Source of the DNA: Acholeplasmataceae bacterium UBA6235
Lineage (GTDB): Bacteria > Bacillota_I > Bacilli_A > Acholeplasmatales > UBA5453
DNA: 19,887 nucleotides
Assembly (NCBI GenBank): GCA_002441525.1
Contig: DJWH01000005.1
Span: forward strand, 12,573-32,459
Direction of reading: 5' to 3'
The notes below the pieces were generated by a model, which had not been told where the DNA came from, did no database searches, and saw only the letters and a list, made by a program, of their open reading frames with translations. A program made the translations under genes and the position numbers. Shown one piece after another: positions 1 through 7,762 of the stretch; the stretch's first letter is position 1; the number at the start of each line of letters is the position of its first letter.

Positions 1-786
1 GAATTCGAACTCGATCAACTCCAAGAACGCTTGTTCGCGATTCACCAACTCGAAAAGAAATATCGGATGAGCGTAGAAGCACTGATCACTTATTTGAAAG
101 ACATTGAAGAAAAAATCCTCATGACTGAGGACTATGAAGGGTATTTAAAATCACTCAAGGCCGATTTGGATCAAAAACACAAACAAACCTTGGATGCGGG
201 GTTAAAACTCCACCAAGCCAGAGAAAAACTCGCCAAGAAATTAACCACTGAGATCATCGATGAATTACAATTATTGGATTTAGAAAAAGTCCGTTTTGAG
301 ATTGTTTTTGAAAAACAAGAACCCACCCCTGTATTGTATGAAGATGGTTTAGACATCGTCACTTTTTACATTGGTTTGAACCAAGGAGAACCCCTCAAAC
401 CTTTGTATAAAACCGCGTCTGGTGGCGAACTATCCCGTTTTATGTTGGCGCTTAAAATCATTTTCGCTAAATTCCAATCGTTGGGATTGGTGGTATTTGA
501 CGAGATTGATATGGGGATTTCTGGAAAGACAGCATCCAAAGTCGCTACGAGAATTCACGCGCTCAGTGCCCATACCCAAGTTTTAACCATCACACACTTG
601 GCACAAGTCGCCGCGAAAGCCGATTACCATTACCACATTTTAAAGAAGATTAAAGATAATCGTACAGTGACTCAAATCGATATTTTAAATACAGAAAAAC
701 GCATTGAAATCATCGCTGAGATGTTGTCAGGCGAACGCATGGATGCGTATGCCATACAACATGCAAAAGCGTTACTTGAAAAATAA
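1..786 (+). CDS. recN: DNA repair protein RecN, C-terminal part (5' end outside window)
   Basis: RecN is an SMC-like ATPase that organises broken DNA ends during double-strand break repair. Only about the last 261 residues are present; the family is usually about 550-570. The frame is open from base 1, so the gene starts upstream, and the TTG at 31 is not its start. The first ~100 residues are the coiled-coil return arm, with the family-like pattern of a Leu/Glu-rich helix followed by KKYRMSVEALITYL. The C-terminal ATPase half has the ABC signature SGGELSRFMLALK (bases 418-456), Walker B with catalytic Glu in VVFDEIDMGISG, and the H-loop in TITHLAQVAAKAD. The stop is TAA at 784-786, followed at once by a hairpin shared with the convergent small gene. 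The identification is firm; only the N-terminal ATPase half cannot be checked. Confidence 0.95.
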   Translation, partial: EFELDQLQERLFAIHQLEKKYRMSVEALITYLKDIEEKILMTEDYEGYLKSLKADLDQKHKQTLDAGLKLHQAREKLAKKLTTEIIDELQLLDLEKVRFEIVFEKQEPTPVLYEDGLDIVTFYIGLNQGEPLKPLYKTASGGELSRFMLALKIIFAKFQSLGLVVFDEIDMGISGKTASKVATRIHALSAHTQVLTITHLAQVAAKADYHYHILKKIKDNRTVTQIDILNTEKRIEIIAEMLSGERMDAYAIQHAKALLEK

Positions 787-806
787 AAAAAGGCTTTCGC
801 CTTCTC
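787..806. terminator. Bidirectional intrinsic terminator between recN and the small membrane protein gene
   Basis: A 5-bp stem AAGGC/GCCTT (790-794 with 799-803) encloses a four-base loop. Read on the minus strand the loop is GAAA, a stable tetraloop, and the stem is followed by a T-rich run, so it is a good terminator for the minus-strand small gene. On the plus strand the hairpin follows the recN stop but has only a mixed CT-rich tail, so it is weaker in that direction. Confidence 0.75.
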
Positions 807-995
807 TTATTGTTTTTCAATCAACATAATTACTAATGCAATAAACGGTAGAATGATCATCCCTAAAACGAGGATAACGACAATCGTTTTACCCCACCAA
901 GTCTTAAGTGGATTTCTTAGGGTTGGCACTTCAAAAGTGTTTGAATTGGATTCGGGTTTCTTCGTTTTTGGTTTATTTGTTTTATTTTCAGCCAT
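807..995 (-). CDS. Small single-pass membrane protein, unknown function (62 aa)
   Basis: I do not recognise a family. The 62-residue product has a Lys/Asn/Pro-rich hydrophilic N-terminus (residues 1-20), a short linker with Trp33-Trp34 at the likely membrane interface, and one strongly hydrophobic helix (about 37-59) ending in Glu-Lys-Gln. With the basic segment N-terminal, the N-terminus should face the cytoplasm. The start is taken as the ATG at 995 because GAGGTGAT lies just upstream on the minus strand; the in-frame GTG at 1004 is part of that ribosome binding site. A good terminator follows the stop, and a TATAAT-like box lies upstream at 1028-1033. Ribosome site, terminator and coherent topology all support a real gene. 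It lies between recN and dinB, but nothing in the sequence ties it to repair. Confidence 0.75.
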   Translation of the reverse strand: MAENKTNKPKTKKPESNSNTFEVPTLRNPLKTWWGKTIVVILVLGMIILPFIALVIMLIEKQ

Positions 996-1027
996 AATTA
1001 TCACCTCAACTTGATTTCATCATTATG

Positions 1028-1035
1028 ATTATAAT
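1028..1035. promoter_or_regulatory. Overlapping divergent -10 boxes for the small gene (minus) and dinB (plus)
   Basis: The sequence ATTATAAT reads TATAAT on the plus strand (1030-1035) and TATAAT on the minus strand (complement of 1028-1033). Each could serve one of the two divergent genes. Neither has a good -35 box at 16-18 bases, so the assignment is tentative. The two transcripts would have leaders of about 24-26 bases. Confidence 0.45.
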
Positions 1036-1065
1036 ACATAACCCCTGAAAAAGAAAGTGATTTCC

Positions 1066-2244
1066 ATGAAAAGTAGTGTAAGAATCATTTTTCACATCGA
1101 TTTAAATGCGTTTTTCGCATCCGTCGAAATGATTGAAAACCCATCCTTGAAAAATAAAGTTTTCGCTGTTGGTGGCGGCCTTGGATTCAATCGAGGTGGC
1201 ATTTTAACCACGGCATCTTATAAAGCGCGTCGATACGGCATCCGAAGTGGGATGACGATTGCGAACGCGCTTCATTTATATCCGAAGCTCATCGTAGTAC
1301 CGAACCGCCATGGTGTGTATCATCAGTACTCGATGAAATTCATCCAATATTTGAGAACCTATACCCACCTCGTCTGGCAAGTTTCTGTCGATGAAGCGTA
1401 TATGGATGTCACCGACATTGAAGGCATTCATCCCTTAGCGCTTGCGAAAAAAATCCAATCCGAATTGGTATCTAAGTACCAACTCCCCTCATCGATTGGC
1501 ATCGCACCGACGCTTTTTCTCGCAAAAATGGGTTCAGACATGAAAAAACCAATGGGGATAACCGTGATAAGAAAACGGGATGTCAAATCAAAAATATACC
1601 CGCTACCCATCAAAGATATGTATGGGTTAGGCAAGAAGACCTACCCTAAACTAGAAAAGATTGGGATCAATACCATCGCTGATTTTGTAAACCCCGATCA
1701 TCATTCAAAGATTTTAGAAGTCATCAGTCAAAAGAGTTATGATGCTTATATATTAGATATTCATGGCTTATCATCGAATAAAGTGGATCCCTACAAGTAT
1801 GCTTTACCTAAAAGCATCTCTAATGAGACCACGTTATCCTTTGATACCGATATGGAAAGCGTCATCAAAGATACATTAATTTCACAATTGAAAGAAGCCT
1901 ACCCACGGATGCTTCATGACCACCTTCAAACCAAAACAGTAGGGATTCGGTTACGTTATCACAATTTTGAAACCACACAAAAGGTGAGAAGCATTGCCAA
2001 TTATACCGATGATTATCAAACCATTCTAGACATCATTCTAGAACTGTTCGAAGCTTTTTATACCGGAAAGCCTGTGCGATTAATAGGTGTATCCTTGAAT
2101 AATTTAAAACCCAAAGACAGCATTGAAAAGCCATTTGATCTTTTTGAGTATCAAGCTATGGAAGAGAAAAAAGACCGCATTTCAGAAGCCTTAAAAGCTG
2201 TAAATGAAAAAATATCGAAAGAAACCAAGGATTCTATCGATTGA
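1066..2244 (+). CDS. dinB: DNA polymerase IV (Y-family translesion polymerase)
   Basis: An error-prone polymerase that copies across damaged template bases. The 392-residue product shows the Y-family palm motif FHIDLNAFFASVE (catalytic Asp12, steric-gate Phe17), the second acidic site SVDEAYMDVT (Asp109, Glu110), the thumb motif SIGIAPTLFLAKMGSDMKKP and a helix-hairpin-helix stretch MYGLGKKTYPKLEKIGI. Near the C-terminus PFDLFEY fits a beta-clamp-binding peptide (family form QLxLF), without the leading Gln. The start is taken at ATG 1066 because AAGAAAGTGAT upstream is a degenerate but well-placed Shine-Dalgarno; the in-frame GTG at 1057 lies inside it. The fingers loop has a Gly-rich stretch, GGGLGFNRGG, slightly longer than usual. 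The gene lies 43 bases before the ABC pair with no terminator between. Confidence 0.95.
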   Translation: MKSSVRIIFHIDLNAFFASVEMIENPSLKNKVFAVGGGLGFNRGGILTTASYKARRYGIRSGMTIANALHLYPKLIVVPNRHGVYHQYSMKFIQYLRTYTHLVWQVSVDEAYMDVTDIEGIHPLALAKKIQSELVSKYQLPSSIGIAPTLFLAKMGSDMKKPMGITVIRKRDVKSKIYPLPIKDMYGLGKKTYPKLEKIGINTIADFVNPDHHSKILEVISQKSYDAYILDIHGLSSNKVDPYKYALPKSISNETTLSFDTDMESVIKDTLISQLKEAYPRMLHDHLQTKTVGIRLRYHNFETTQKVRSIANYTDDYQTILDIILELFEAFYTGKPVRLIGVSLNNLKPKDSIEKPFDLFEYQAMEEKKDRISEALKAVNEKISKETKDSID

Positions 2245-2266
2245 TAATATAAAAAAAGTATATAAT
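2238..2266 (+). promoter_or_regulatory. Probable promoter for the ABC transporter pair
   Basis: TATAAT at 2261-2266 is well placed, giving a predicted +1 near 2273, just before the ribosome site AAAGGGGTGA (2274-2283). The -35 region is poor: TTGATA at 2241-2246 leaves only a 14-base spacer, and the correctly spaced hexamer (2238-2243) is a weak match. The 12 bases TATAATAGAACC recur exactly at the cshB promoter (7740-7751). Confidence 0.45.
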
Positions 2267-2287
2267 AGAACCTAAAGGGGTGAATCT

Positions 2288-4489
2288 ATGATTCGATTAG
2301 AAGGCGTATCCAAGTATTACAATACCGATAATAATGTCGTCTTAGGGTTAAGACGCATCAACTTAGAGTTTAAACTAGGCGAATTTGTCGCGATTACTGG
2401 TGAATCAGGTAGTGGTAAATCCACACTACTCAATGTCATATCCGGTTTAGATAAATACGATGAAGGTGAACTGTATGTCAACGGTGAAGAAACCAGTTAT
2501 TACTCTGTTGAAGAGTTTGAACAATACCGTAAACAATACATCGGATTTGTTTTTCAGAACTACAATATCATTGACTCCTATACCGTTTATCAAAATGTGA
2601 TGGCTGCTTTGATGATTCAAGGCTATGACCCTGAAAAAAGAAAAGCACGTGCTCTAGAACTCATTGACCGGGTGGGTTTAACTTCCCATAAAAACCACCG
2701 TGCATCGAAATTATCTGGCGGTCAAAAACAAAGAGCGGTCATCGCGAGAGCGCTCGCGAAAGATTGCCCTGTCATTGTTGCAGACGAACCGACGGGTAAC
2801 TTAGATAGTGAAACCGGAAAGAAAATCTTAGAATTGTTAAAAGAAGTATCCAAAGACAAATTGGTTCTAATCGTTACCCATAACTATGAACAAGTCGAAC
2901 CTTACGCCACCCGTAAAATTCGTATGTTTGATGGTGAAGTGGTTGAGGATAAACCCATTAAATCGGTTACACCTTACGAAGCGAAACCAACCATATCTTC
3001 AAAAAACATCAGTCCTTTAGATGTGTTGAAATTGGCGTTTGTCTCGCTCTTTAGTGTGCCTAAGAAAACATTTTTAGTGTTCATTACGCTAATGTTCGCA
3101 TTTACGGCCATCGCTTCGATTTATAGTTTGAATGAATGGGTGAAGAATTTAGGCAGTATCAATAATTATAATCCTGTATTTCGTTCTAACTTTGAAGGTC
3201 GAATCGTCGTCACGAAAGCAGATGAATCTGCGTTTACTCAAACCGAACTGAACGACTTACTCAATAAAAGTAAAGTCCAATCCATCATTCATAACGACAT
3301 ACTTTTAGATCAAGAGTTTCAAGTCAGTTCGAATGGGATGTTCACCTATGGTACCTTAAGACCTTATTTTGGGCAGTCTTTACCTTTAGAAGAAGGCAGA
3401 ATGCCAGAAGCGATGAATGAAATCGTATTGTACCCTAACTATTATGGTGAGTTTTACCGCGTTGGTGATGTCATTGATTTATCTTACGCGATGAACAATC
3501 GAGATGGGTTCTATCTTAACCCAGCGACATCCTATGAAATGACTGTGGTCGGTTTATTGAAAGAGTCCTATTACAATTACGTTGGGGTAGTTCACCCAAG
3601 TTTCTTCAATCAAGGTATCACCAACACCTACAATCAAAATAACTTGATGCCTGCTTACGCCATTCATCAAAACATGCTCATTACTGTGAATAAATCGACC
3701 GATAATAGTCAAGTATTGGGACTTATGAAAAATTATATTTTCATTGATGATACATTGCCAGATGGACAAGCGATTTTATCTAAATCATTTTATGACATAT
3801 TGATCGCTGAGTACACCACTTTAGCAAACCTTCAGGCTCAAACCTTTAAATTGACCAAACCAGCCATTAAGTATTCACCGTTAAAAACTGTCGATATCCA
3901 AATCATCGGTGAAAAAGATGGCGATGTTTGGGCACAAGAAGTTTACATCAACAAACAAACCTACATGGATTTGTTCTATGAAGGCCCATATCAAATTACT
4001 TTACTGACGAATGACACATTCGATGCGAGACAAGTGATAAATGGTTTAGGTTCGAATTACGTATCCGTTCATCCCTTTGAGTATGTCGGTTACGACTATG
4101 GCATCGGGTTAGGCGGTTTGATTGGATTCGTCTATTTCTTGGTCGGTGGATTCATTTACATCATCCTCAACCTCGTCATTAAATCCATCATCCAATCTAG
4201 ACGTAAAGACTTCGTGATATTCCGTTCAATCGGTGCCTCTAAATCAGACTTGAGAAAACTATTATCCATTGAACAAGCCTTATTCAATACCTTTGGATTT
4301 GTGTTATCCTTTATCCCACTCATCCTAATGAATATATACATACCTCAGTTCAAGGTTATGAGATACATTCCAATCCTCATGTATGGGGTATTCTTCCTCA
4401 TATTCTTACTGGTATTGTTAAGTATTAATGCGAAATTCGCCAACAAATTGTTTGGTAAGAGTGTCATCACGACACTGAAGAGTGAGTAG
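2288..4489 (+). CDS. ABC transporter, fused ATPase and FtsX/MacB-type permease (first of pair)
   Basis: A MacB-like architecture: cytosolic ATPase, one membrane span, a large extracytoplasmic domain, then three spans. The ATPase has Walker A GESGSGKST (38-46), Q-loop Gln90, signature LSGGQ (142-146), Walker B VIVADEP (162-168) and switch His198, so it should hydrolyse ATP. Span 1 is at about 261-281. A roughly 325-residue outside domain follows, then spans at about 606-632, 662-690 and 691-713. The motif FVIFRSIGASKSDLRK between spans 2 and 3 is typical of FtsX permeases. Four spans per chain imply a dimer. The ATG at 2288 has a strong ribosome site. The next gene encodes the same architecture 8 bases downstream, so a heterodimer is likely. 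The substrate cannot be read from sequence; peptide or antibiotic export and envelope signalling are known roles of the superfamily. Confidence 0.9.
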   Translation: MIRLEGVSKYYNTDNNVVLGLRRINLEFKLGEFVAITGESGSGKSTLLNVISGLDKYDEGELYVNGEETSYYSVEEFEQYRKQYIGFVFQNYNIIDSYTVYQNVMAALMIQGYDPEKRKARALELIDRVGLTSHKNHRASKLSGGQKQRAVIARALAKDCPVIVADEPTGNLDSETGKKILELLKEVSKDKLVLIVTHNYEQVEPYATRKIRMFDGEVVEDKPIKSVTPYEAKPTISSKNISPLDVLKLAFVSLFSVPKKTFLVFITLMFAFTAIASIYSLNEWVKNLGSINNYNPVFRSNFEGRIVVTKADESAFTQTELNDLLNKSKVQSIIHNDILLDQEFQVSSNGMFTYGTLRPYFGQSLPLEEGRMPEAMNEIVLYPNYYGEFYRVGDVIDLSYAMNNRDGFYLNPATSYEMTVVGLLKESYYNYVGVVHPSFFNQGITNTYNQNNLMPAYAIHQNMLITVNKSTDNSQVLGLMKNYIFIDDTLPDGQAILSKSFYDILIAEYTTLANLQAQTFKLTKPAIKYSPLKTVDIQIIGEKDGDVWAQEVYINKQTYMDLFYEGPYQITLLTNDTFDARQVINGLGSNYVSVHPFEYVGYDYGIGLGGLIGFVYFLVGGFIYIILNLVIKSIIQSRRKDFVIFRSIGASKSDLRKLLSIEQALFNTFGFVLSFIPLILMNIYIPQFKVMRYIPILMYGVFFLIFLLVLLSINAKFANKLFGKSVITTLKSE

Positions 4490-4497
4490 GTGAGACC

Positions 4498-6711
4498 ATG
4501 ATAAAAGCGACTAAATTAGACAAATTTTTCAATCGTGGTAAAAGGAATGAAATCCACGTCATCAATCAAATCTCTGTTGATTTACCAGACCATGGTTTAG
4601 TGGTATTATTCGGACCATCTGGGTCTGGGAAAACTACCCTACTCAATGTGCTCGGGGGCCTAGATCGCGCCAAAGGTGAAATCCAATTCAATGATGTGTC
4701 ATTGCATGGGAATTCCATGGCACAATGGGATAAAATCCGTAATCGTCATATCGGCTATATTTTCCAAAACTATATGCTATTGGAAAATATCTCGATTCAT
4801 GAAAATATTCAGTTAACGCTCAATATGATTGGCATTACCGATAAGGATGAGATCAACAAACGCGTTGAGTACTTGTTGGAAAAAGTAGGGTTAAAAAACT
4901 ATAAGAAACGTAAAGCTGGTTTGTTATCGGGTGGTCAACAACAAAGGGTAGCTATCGCACGAGCTTTGGCTAAAAATCCAGATGTCATCATCGCGGATGA
5001 ACCTACTGGGAATCTCGATTCGAAAAATACCGTTGAAATCATGAACATCATTAAAACCATCTCCAAAGAAAAGTTGGTTTTGCTCGTAACACACGAACGT
5101 GAACTCGCCACTTTCTACGCTGATCGTATCATCGAACTCAAAGATGGCCAAATCGTTAGTGACACCAAAAACAGTAACGAATCCGGTAGTTTAGATTTAA
5201 AACACGATACCGATATTTATTTAAAAGATATGACCGCGATGAATGTATCCAGCGAAGCACTCGATGTTTCATTATATACGGATAAACCAGTCGATCAAAT
5301 CAAACTCAAATTGGTGTTGAAAAATGGTACGCTCTATTTGGACATCGATCAAAAACACGCACAAAAAGTGAACCTATTAACCGATAAGAGCGAAGTCAAA
5401 TTGATCGATGACCACTATAAAGACTTTGATAAAGGGATGGTTGATAATCTTGATTCATTCCAATTTGGATCCATTATCGATGAATCCAAGGTAGAAAAAT
5501 CACAACCAGTCATCACATGGAAACACGCCTTTAGATTGGCTTTTAATAAAGTCATCAATTCTACCACCAAACGAAAATTCCTATTTTTAGGGTTTATCTT
5601 GGCTGGGTTCTTGTTCTTGATTGCGTTCGGATTTGTTTCTCGTATGCTTATTTTGGATGAAACCTTGTTCATGCCATACGATAAAAACTATGTGCTTGTG
5701 AATAATATTGCCAATCGAAATGAACTGGACAGTATCATCAACGATGAACATACCCTATATGTATCCTATCGACCAAATTATAATGTCGAATTTGAGTTGC
5801 CAATTTACTATCAAGAATCCTATAGTTTAACCAGTTATCTTCAAACGGATTTCTTAAGTGTGGTTCAAAATGGCGATATTATCCATGGTCGTTCCATCGA
5901 AAATGATGGTGAAGTCTTGTTGGATTATAAGATGTTTGAGGGTGAATATAACGAACTCAATCAAGTGCTGAGGGCCTATGGGGTTTCCACACCAACCGAA
6001 CTATTGAATCAAAAAATCTACTTAAATCAAAAAGAATTTGTATTGGTTGGTTTTGTTGACCGTGGATATAACGCAGTGATTATGCAAGAAATTGATTTTT
6101 ATCGCAGTATCAATCCAAACCCTGGAACCAAAACATTGGCTGTGCTTCAAGATGAATTTTTTGATACAGTGACGTATCCTGTGTTTGATGATATATATGT
6201 GTTATCTTCTAATCCAGCCCAAAGTGTAAAAAACATTGGTAATATTTCAGCCAACATCGATGTGGCACACCCGTATTTAGAATATCGTGATAACTACATC
6301 ACCAATATGGCATTGGTGTATAGCTTCCTATGGGTATTCTCACTGGTCATCGTGATCATCACACTGATTGCGTTATTCTTCGTACTTCGCGCATCACTGG
6401 CTGAACGTATTAATGAGATTGCGGTATTTAGAGCGCTGGGTGTCAGAAGAATTGACATTACAAAAACATTTATGGTTGAAATTTTTGTCATAACAACGGT
6501 ATCATTCATCGTTGGATATATCTTTGGTATGTATTATTTCACCAATATGAATACCGCTTTGTATGACAGTAACTTGATCATATTCCCACCATTATTCATG
6601 GTACTGGGTGGGCTATTCATTTATGGCATGAGCCAATTGATTGGACTTATTCCAGTATGGGGCTTGTTGAGTAAAACACCAGCCCAAATCATGAGTTCAT
6701 ACGATCTATAA
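4498..6711 (+). CDS. ABC transporter, fused ATPase and FtsX/MacB-type permease (second of pair)
   Basis: Same overall plan as the preceding gene and probably its dimer partner. Motifs are Walker A GPSGSGKT (39-46), Gln90, LSGGQ (143-147), Walker B VIIADEP (163-169) and His199, so this site is also complete. It differs in having about 135 residues (about 225-360) between the ATPase and the first span (361-381), with acidic, beta-prone stretches such as QIKLKLVLKNGTLYLDID; the first gene has only about 35-40 residues there. The outside domain is about 382-602, then spans at about 603-627, 653-675 and 690-715. The FtsX motif NEIAVFRALGVRRIDI is present. The start at 4498 has AGGTGA five bases upstream and begins 8 bases after the previous stop, so the two genes form an operon. 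Confidence 0.9.
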   Translation: MIKATKLDKFFNRGKRNEIHVINQISVDLPDHGLVVLFGPSGSGKTTLLNVLGGLDRAKGEIQFNDVSLHGNSMAQWDKIRNRHIGYIFQNYMLLENISIHENIQLTLNMIGITDKDEINKRVEYLLEKVGLKNYKKRKAGLLSGGQQQRVAIARALAKNPDVIIADEPTGNLDSKNTVEIMNIIKTISKEKLVLLVTHERELATFYADRIIELKDGQIVSDTKNSNESGSLDLKHDTDIYLKDMTAMNVSSEALDVSLYTDKPVDQIKLKLVLKNGTLYLDIDQKHAQKVNLLTDKSEVKLIDDHYKDFDKGMVDNLDSFQFGSIIDESKVEKSQPVITWKHAFRLAFNKVINSTTKRKFLFLGFILAGFLFLIAFGFVSRMLILDETLFMPYDKNYVLVNNIANRNELDSIINDEHTLYVSYRPNYNVEFELPIYYQESYSLTSYLQTDFLSVVQNGDIIHGRSIENDGEVLLDYKMFEGEYNELNQVLRAYGVSTPTELLNQKIYLNQKEFVLVGFVDRGYNAVIMQEIDFYRSINPNPGTKTLAVLQDEFFDTVTYPVFDDIYVLSSNPAQSVKNIGNISANIDVAHPYLEYRDNYITNMALVYSFLWVFSLVIVIITLIALFFVLRASLAERINEIAVFRALGVRRIDITKTFMVEIFVITTVSFIVGYIFGMYYFTNMNTALYDSNLIIFPPLFMVLGGLFIYGMSQLIGLIPVWGLLSKTPAQIMSSYDL

Positions 6712-6737
6712 AAAAAACCAAGTTGGACTTGGTTTTA
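6711..6737. terminator. Bidirectional terminator between the ABC operon and ispH
   Basis: A 10-bp perfect inverted repeat, AAAACCAAGT/ACTTGGTTTT (6714-6723 with 6727-6736), has a three-base centre. On the minus strand it is followed by a long T run, making a strong ispH terminator that begins inside the ispH stop codon. On the plus strand the T run is four bases long and starts within the stem. Confidence 0.85.
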
Positions 6738-7667
6738 GGCGAGTATGTCTAAATAAGTTAAGGAAGAAACGTGCTCCCACGTTTCTTTTTTGTCATAATC
6801 AAACTGTTTTAAATAAGCGATGACTTCATTGGTAACTTTGGTCGGGGTGGATGCGCCTGAGGTTACGGAAATACTATTTATCCCTTTGAACCATTCAGGG
6901 TCAATGTCCGTGATGCCCTCAACTCGATAACTCGGAATATGTCTTTCATGTTGAGAAACAAAAGCCAATTTGTTGGAGTTGCTGGATAAACTGTCTCCCA
7001 CCACAATACATAAGTCAACAGGGGCTTGTTCAATCACCGCTTGTTGTCTTGTCGTGGTTGCGTCACAAATATCATCATCAAATAACAAATCAGGGTATTT
7101 CACTTTTAAGACGTTTAAGACCACATCGATATCGTATCGAGATAAGGTGGTTTGATTGGTGACAAACAAAGGTTTATCAGGATATTTTTGAATAAAGTTG
7201 AGTGCGTCGACCGCACTGGTTAGAAATGATATGTCGTTTGAAATCCCTAAGATGCCTTCGGGTTCAGGGTGGTTTTTATGACCGATATAAGCGACTTCAT
7301 ACCCTAAGCTTAAATGATTTTTCACAGCGTCGTGGACTTTACTCACATCTTTACAGGTGGCATTCACAATCGTAAGTCCTTTTTGTTGGGCTTTTTGGAT
7401 GACTTGATCAGATACACCGTGGGCAGTCATAATGACTGTGCCACTGTGAATGTCATCCAACAGTTCGAGTCTGGTTTTGAGTGGGTTATCTAAAGAAATG
7501 ACACCGAAATGTCTAAACGCTTCGGTAATCTTTTTATTGTGAACAATTAAACCTAAAATATGGATGGGTCTGGGGTAGTTATCGTCTTCAATGGTTTTTT
7601 TAACCATATGGAGTGCTTTCGCAACCCCGTGACAGTAACCCCTAGGGCGTAAATCAATGACTTTCAT
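6735..7667 (-). CDS. ispH: 4-hydroxy-3-methylbut-2-enyl diphosphate reductase
   Basis: Catalyses the last step of the non-mevalonate (MEP) pathway, reducing HMBPP to IPP and DMAPP with an iron-sulfur cluster. The 310-residue product has all three cluster cysteines: Cys12 in RGYCHGV, Cys105 in NATCKDV and Cys201 in DDICDATTTRQQA. Substrate-site residues are also visible: His43, His83 (TAHGVSD), His133 and Glu135 (KNHPEPEG), the SSNSNKL loop near 228-234 and the SGASTPT loop near 270-276. The start is the ATG at 7667 because AGGTGA lies four bases upstream; the longer in-frame start at 7697 would translate the ribosome site. The gene is divergent from cshB. In Bacillus ispH sits near cshB and nfo on the same strand, so the neighbourhood is conserved but the gene is inverted here. 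Its presence implies that this organism uses the MEP route. Confidence 0.96.
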   Translation of the reverse strand: MKVIDLRPRGYCHGVAKALHMVKKTIEDDNYPRPIHILGLIVHNKKITEAFRHFGVISLDNPLKTRLELLDDIHSGTVIMTAHGVSDQVIQKAQQKGLTIVNATCKDVSKVHDAVKNHLSLGYEVAYIGHKNHPEPEGILGISNDISFLTSAVDALNFIQKYPDKPLFVTNQTTLSRYDIDVVLNVLKVKYPDLLFDDDICDATTTRQQAVIEQAPVDLCIVVGDSLSSNSNKLAFVSQHERHIPSYRVEGITDIDPEWFKGINSISVTSGASTPTKVTNEVIAYLKQFDYDKKETWEHVSSLTYLDILA

Positions 7668-7683
7668 GGTATCACCTGAATTC

Positions 7684-7689
7684 ATTATA
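7684..7689 (-). promoter_or_regulatory. -10 box of ispH
   Basis: The complement reads TATAAT in the context TTGTTATAATG. The predicted +1 falls near 7677, the first base of the AGGTGA ribosome site, so the leader would be about 10 bases. No convincing -35 box is seen at the usual distance. Confidence 0.5.
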
Positions 7690-7715
7690 ACAAACAAGCC
7701 AGTTAAATTCTAATA

Positions 7716-7745
7716 TTAGGTTATATGGACAAAATAGAGTATAAT
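7716..7745 (+). promoter_or_regulatory. Promoter of cshB-nfo
   Basis: TATAAT at 7740-7745 is preceded by TTAGGT at 7716-7721 with an 18-base spacer, a weak -35. The predicted +1 is near 7752, at the first base of the GGTGA ribosome site, giving an 11-base leader. The 12-base stretch starting at the -10 is identical to that before the ABC pair. Confidence 0.5.
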
Positions 7746-7762
7746 AGAACCGGTGATTTTTT

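Noticed and set aside
31..786. Start of a separate gene at the TTG at base 31
   Set aside because: The frame is open to base 1 and the upstream residues continue the RecN coiled-coil pattern, so this is an internal part of recN.
2241..2246. TTGATA as the -35 of the ABC operon
   Set aside because: The spacer to TATAAT is only 14 bases, too short for a normal housekeeping promoter.
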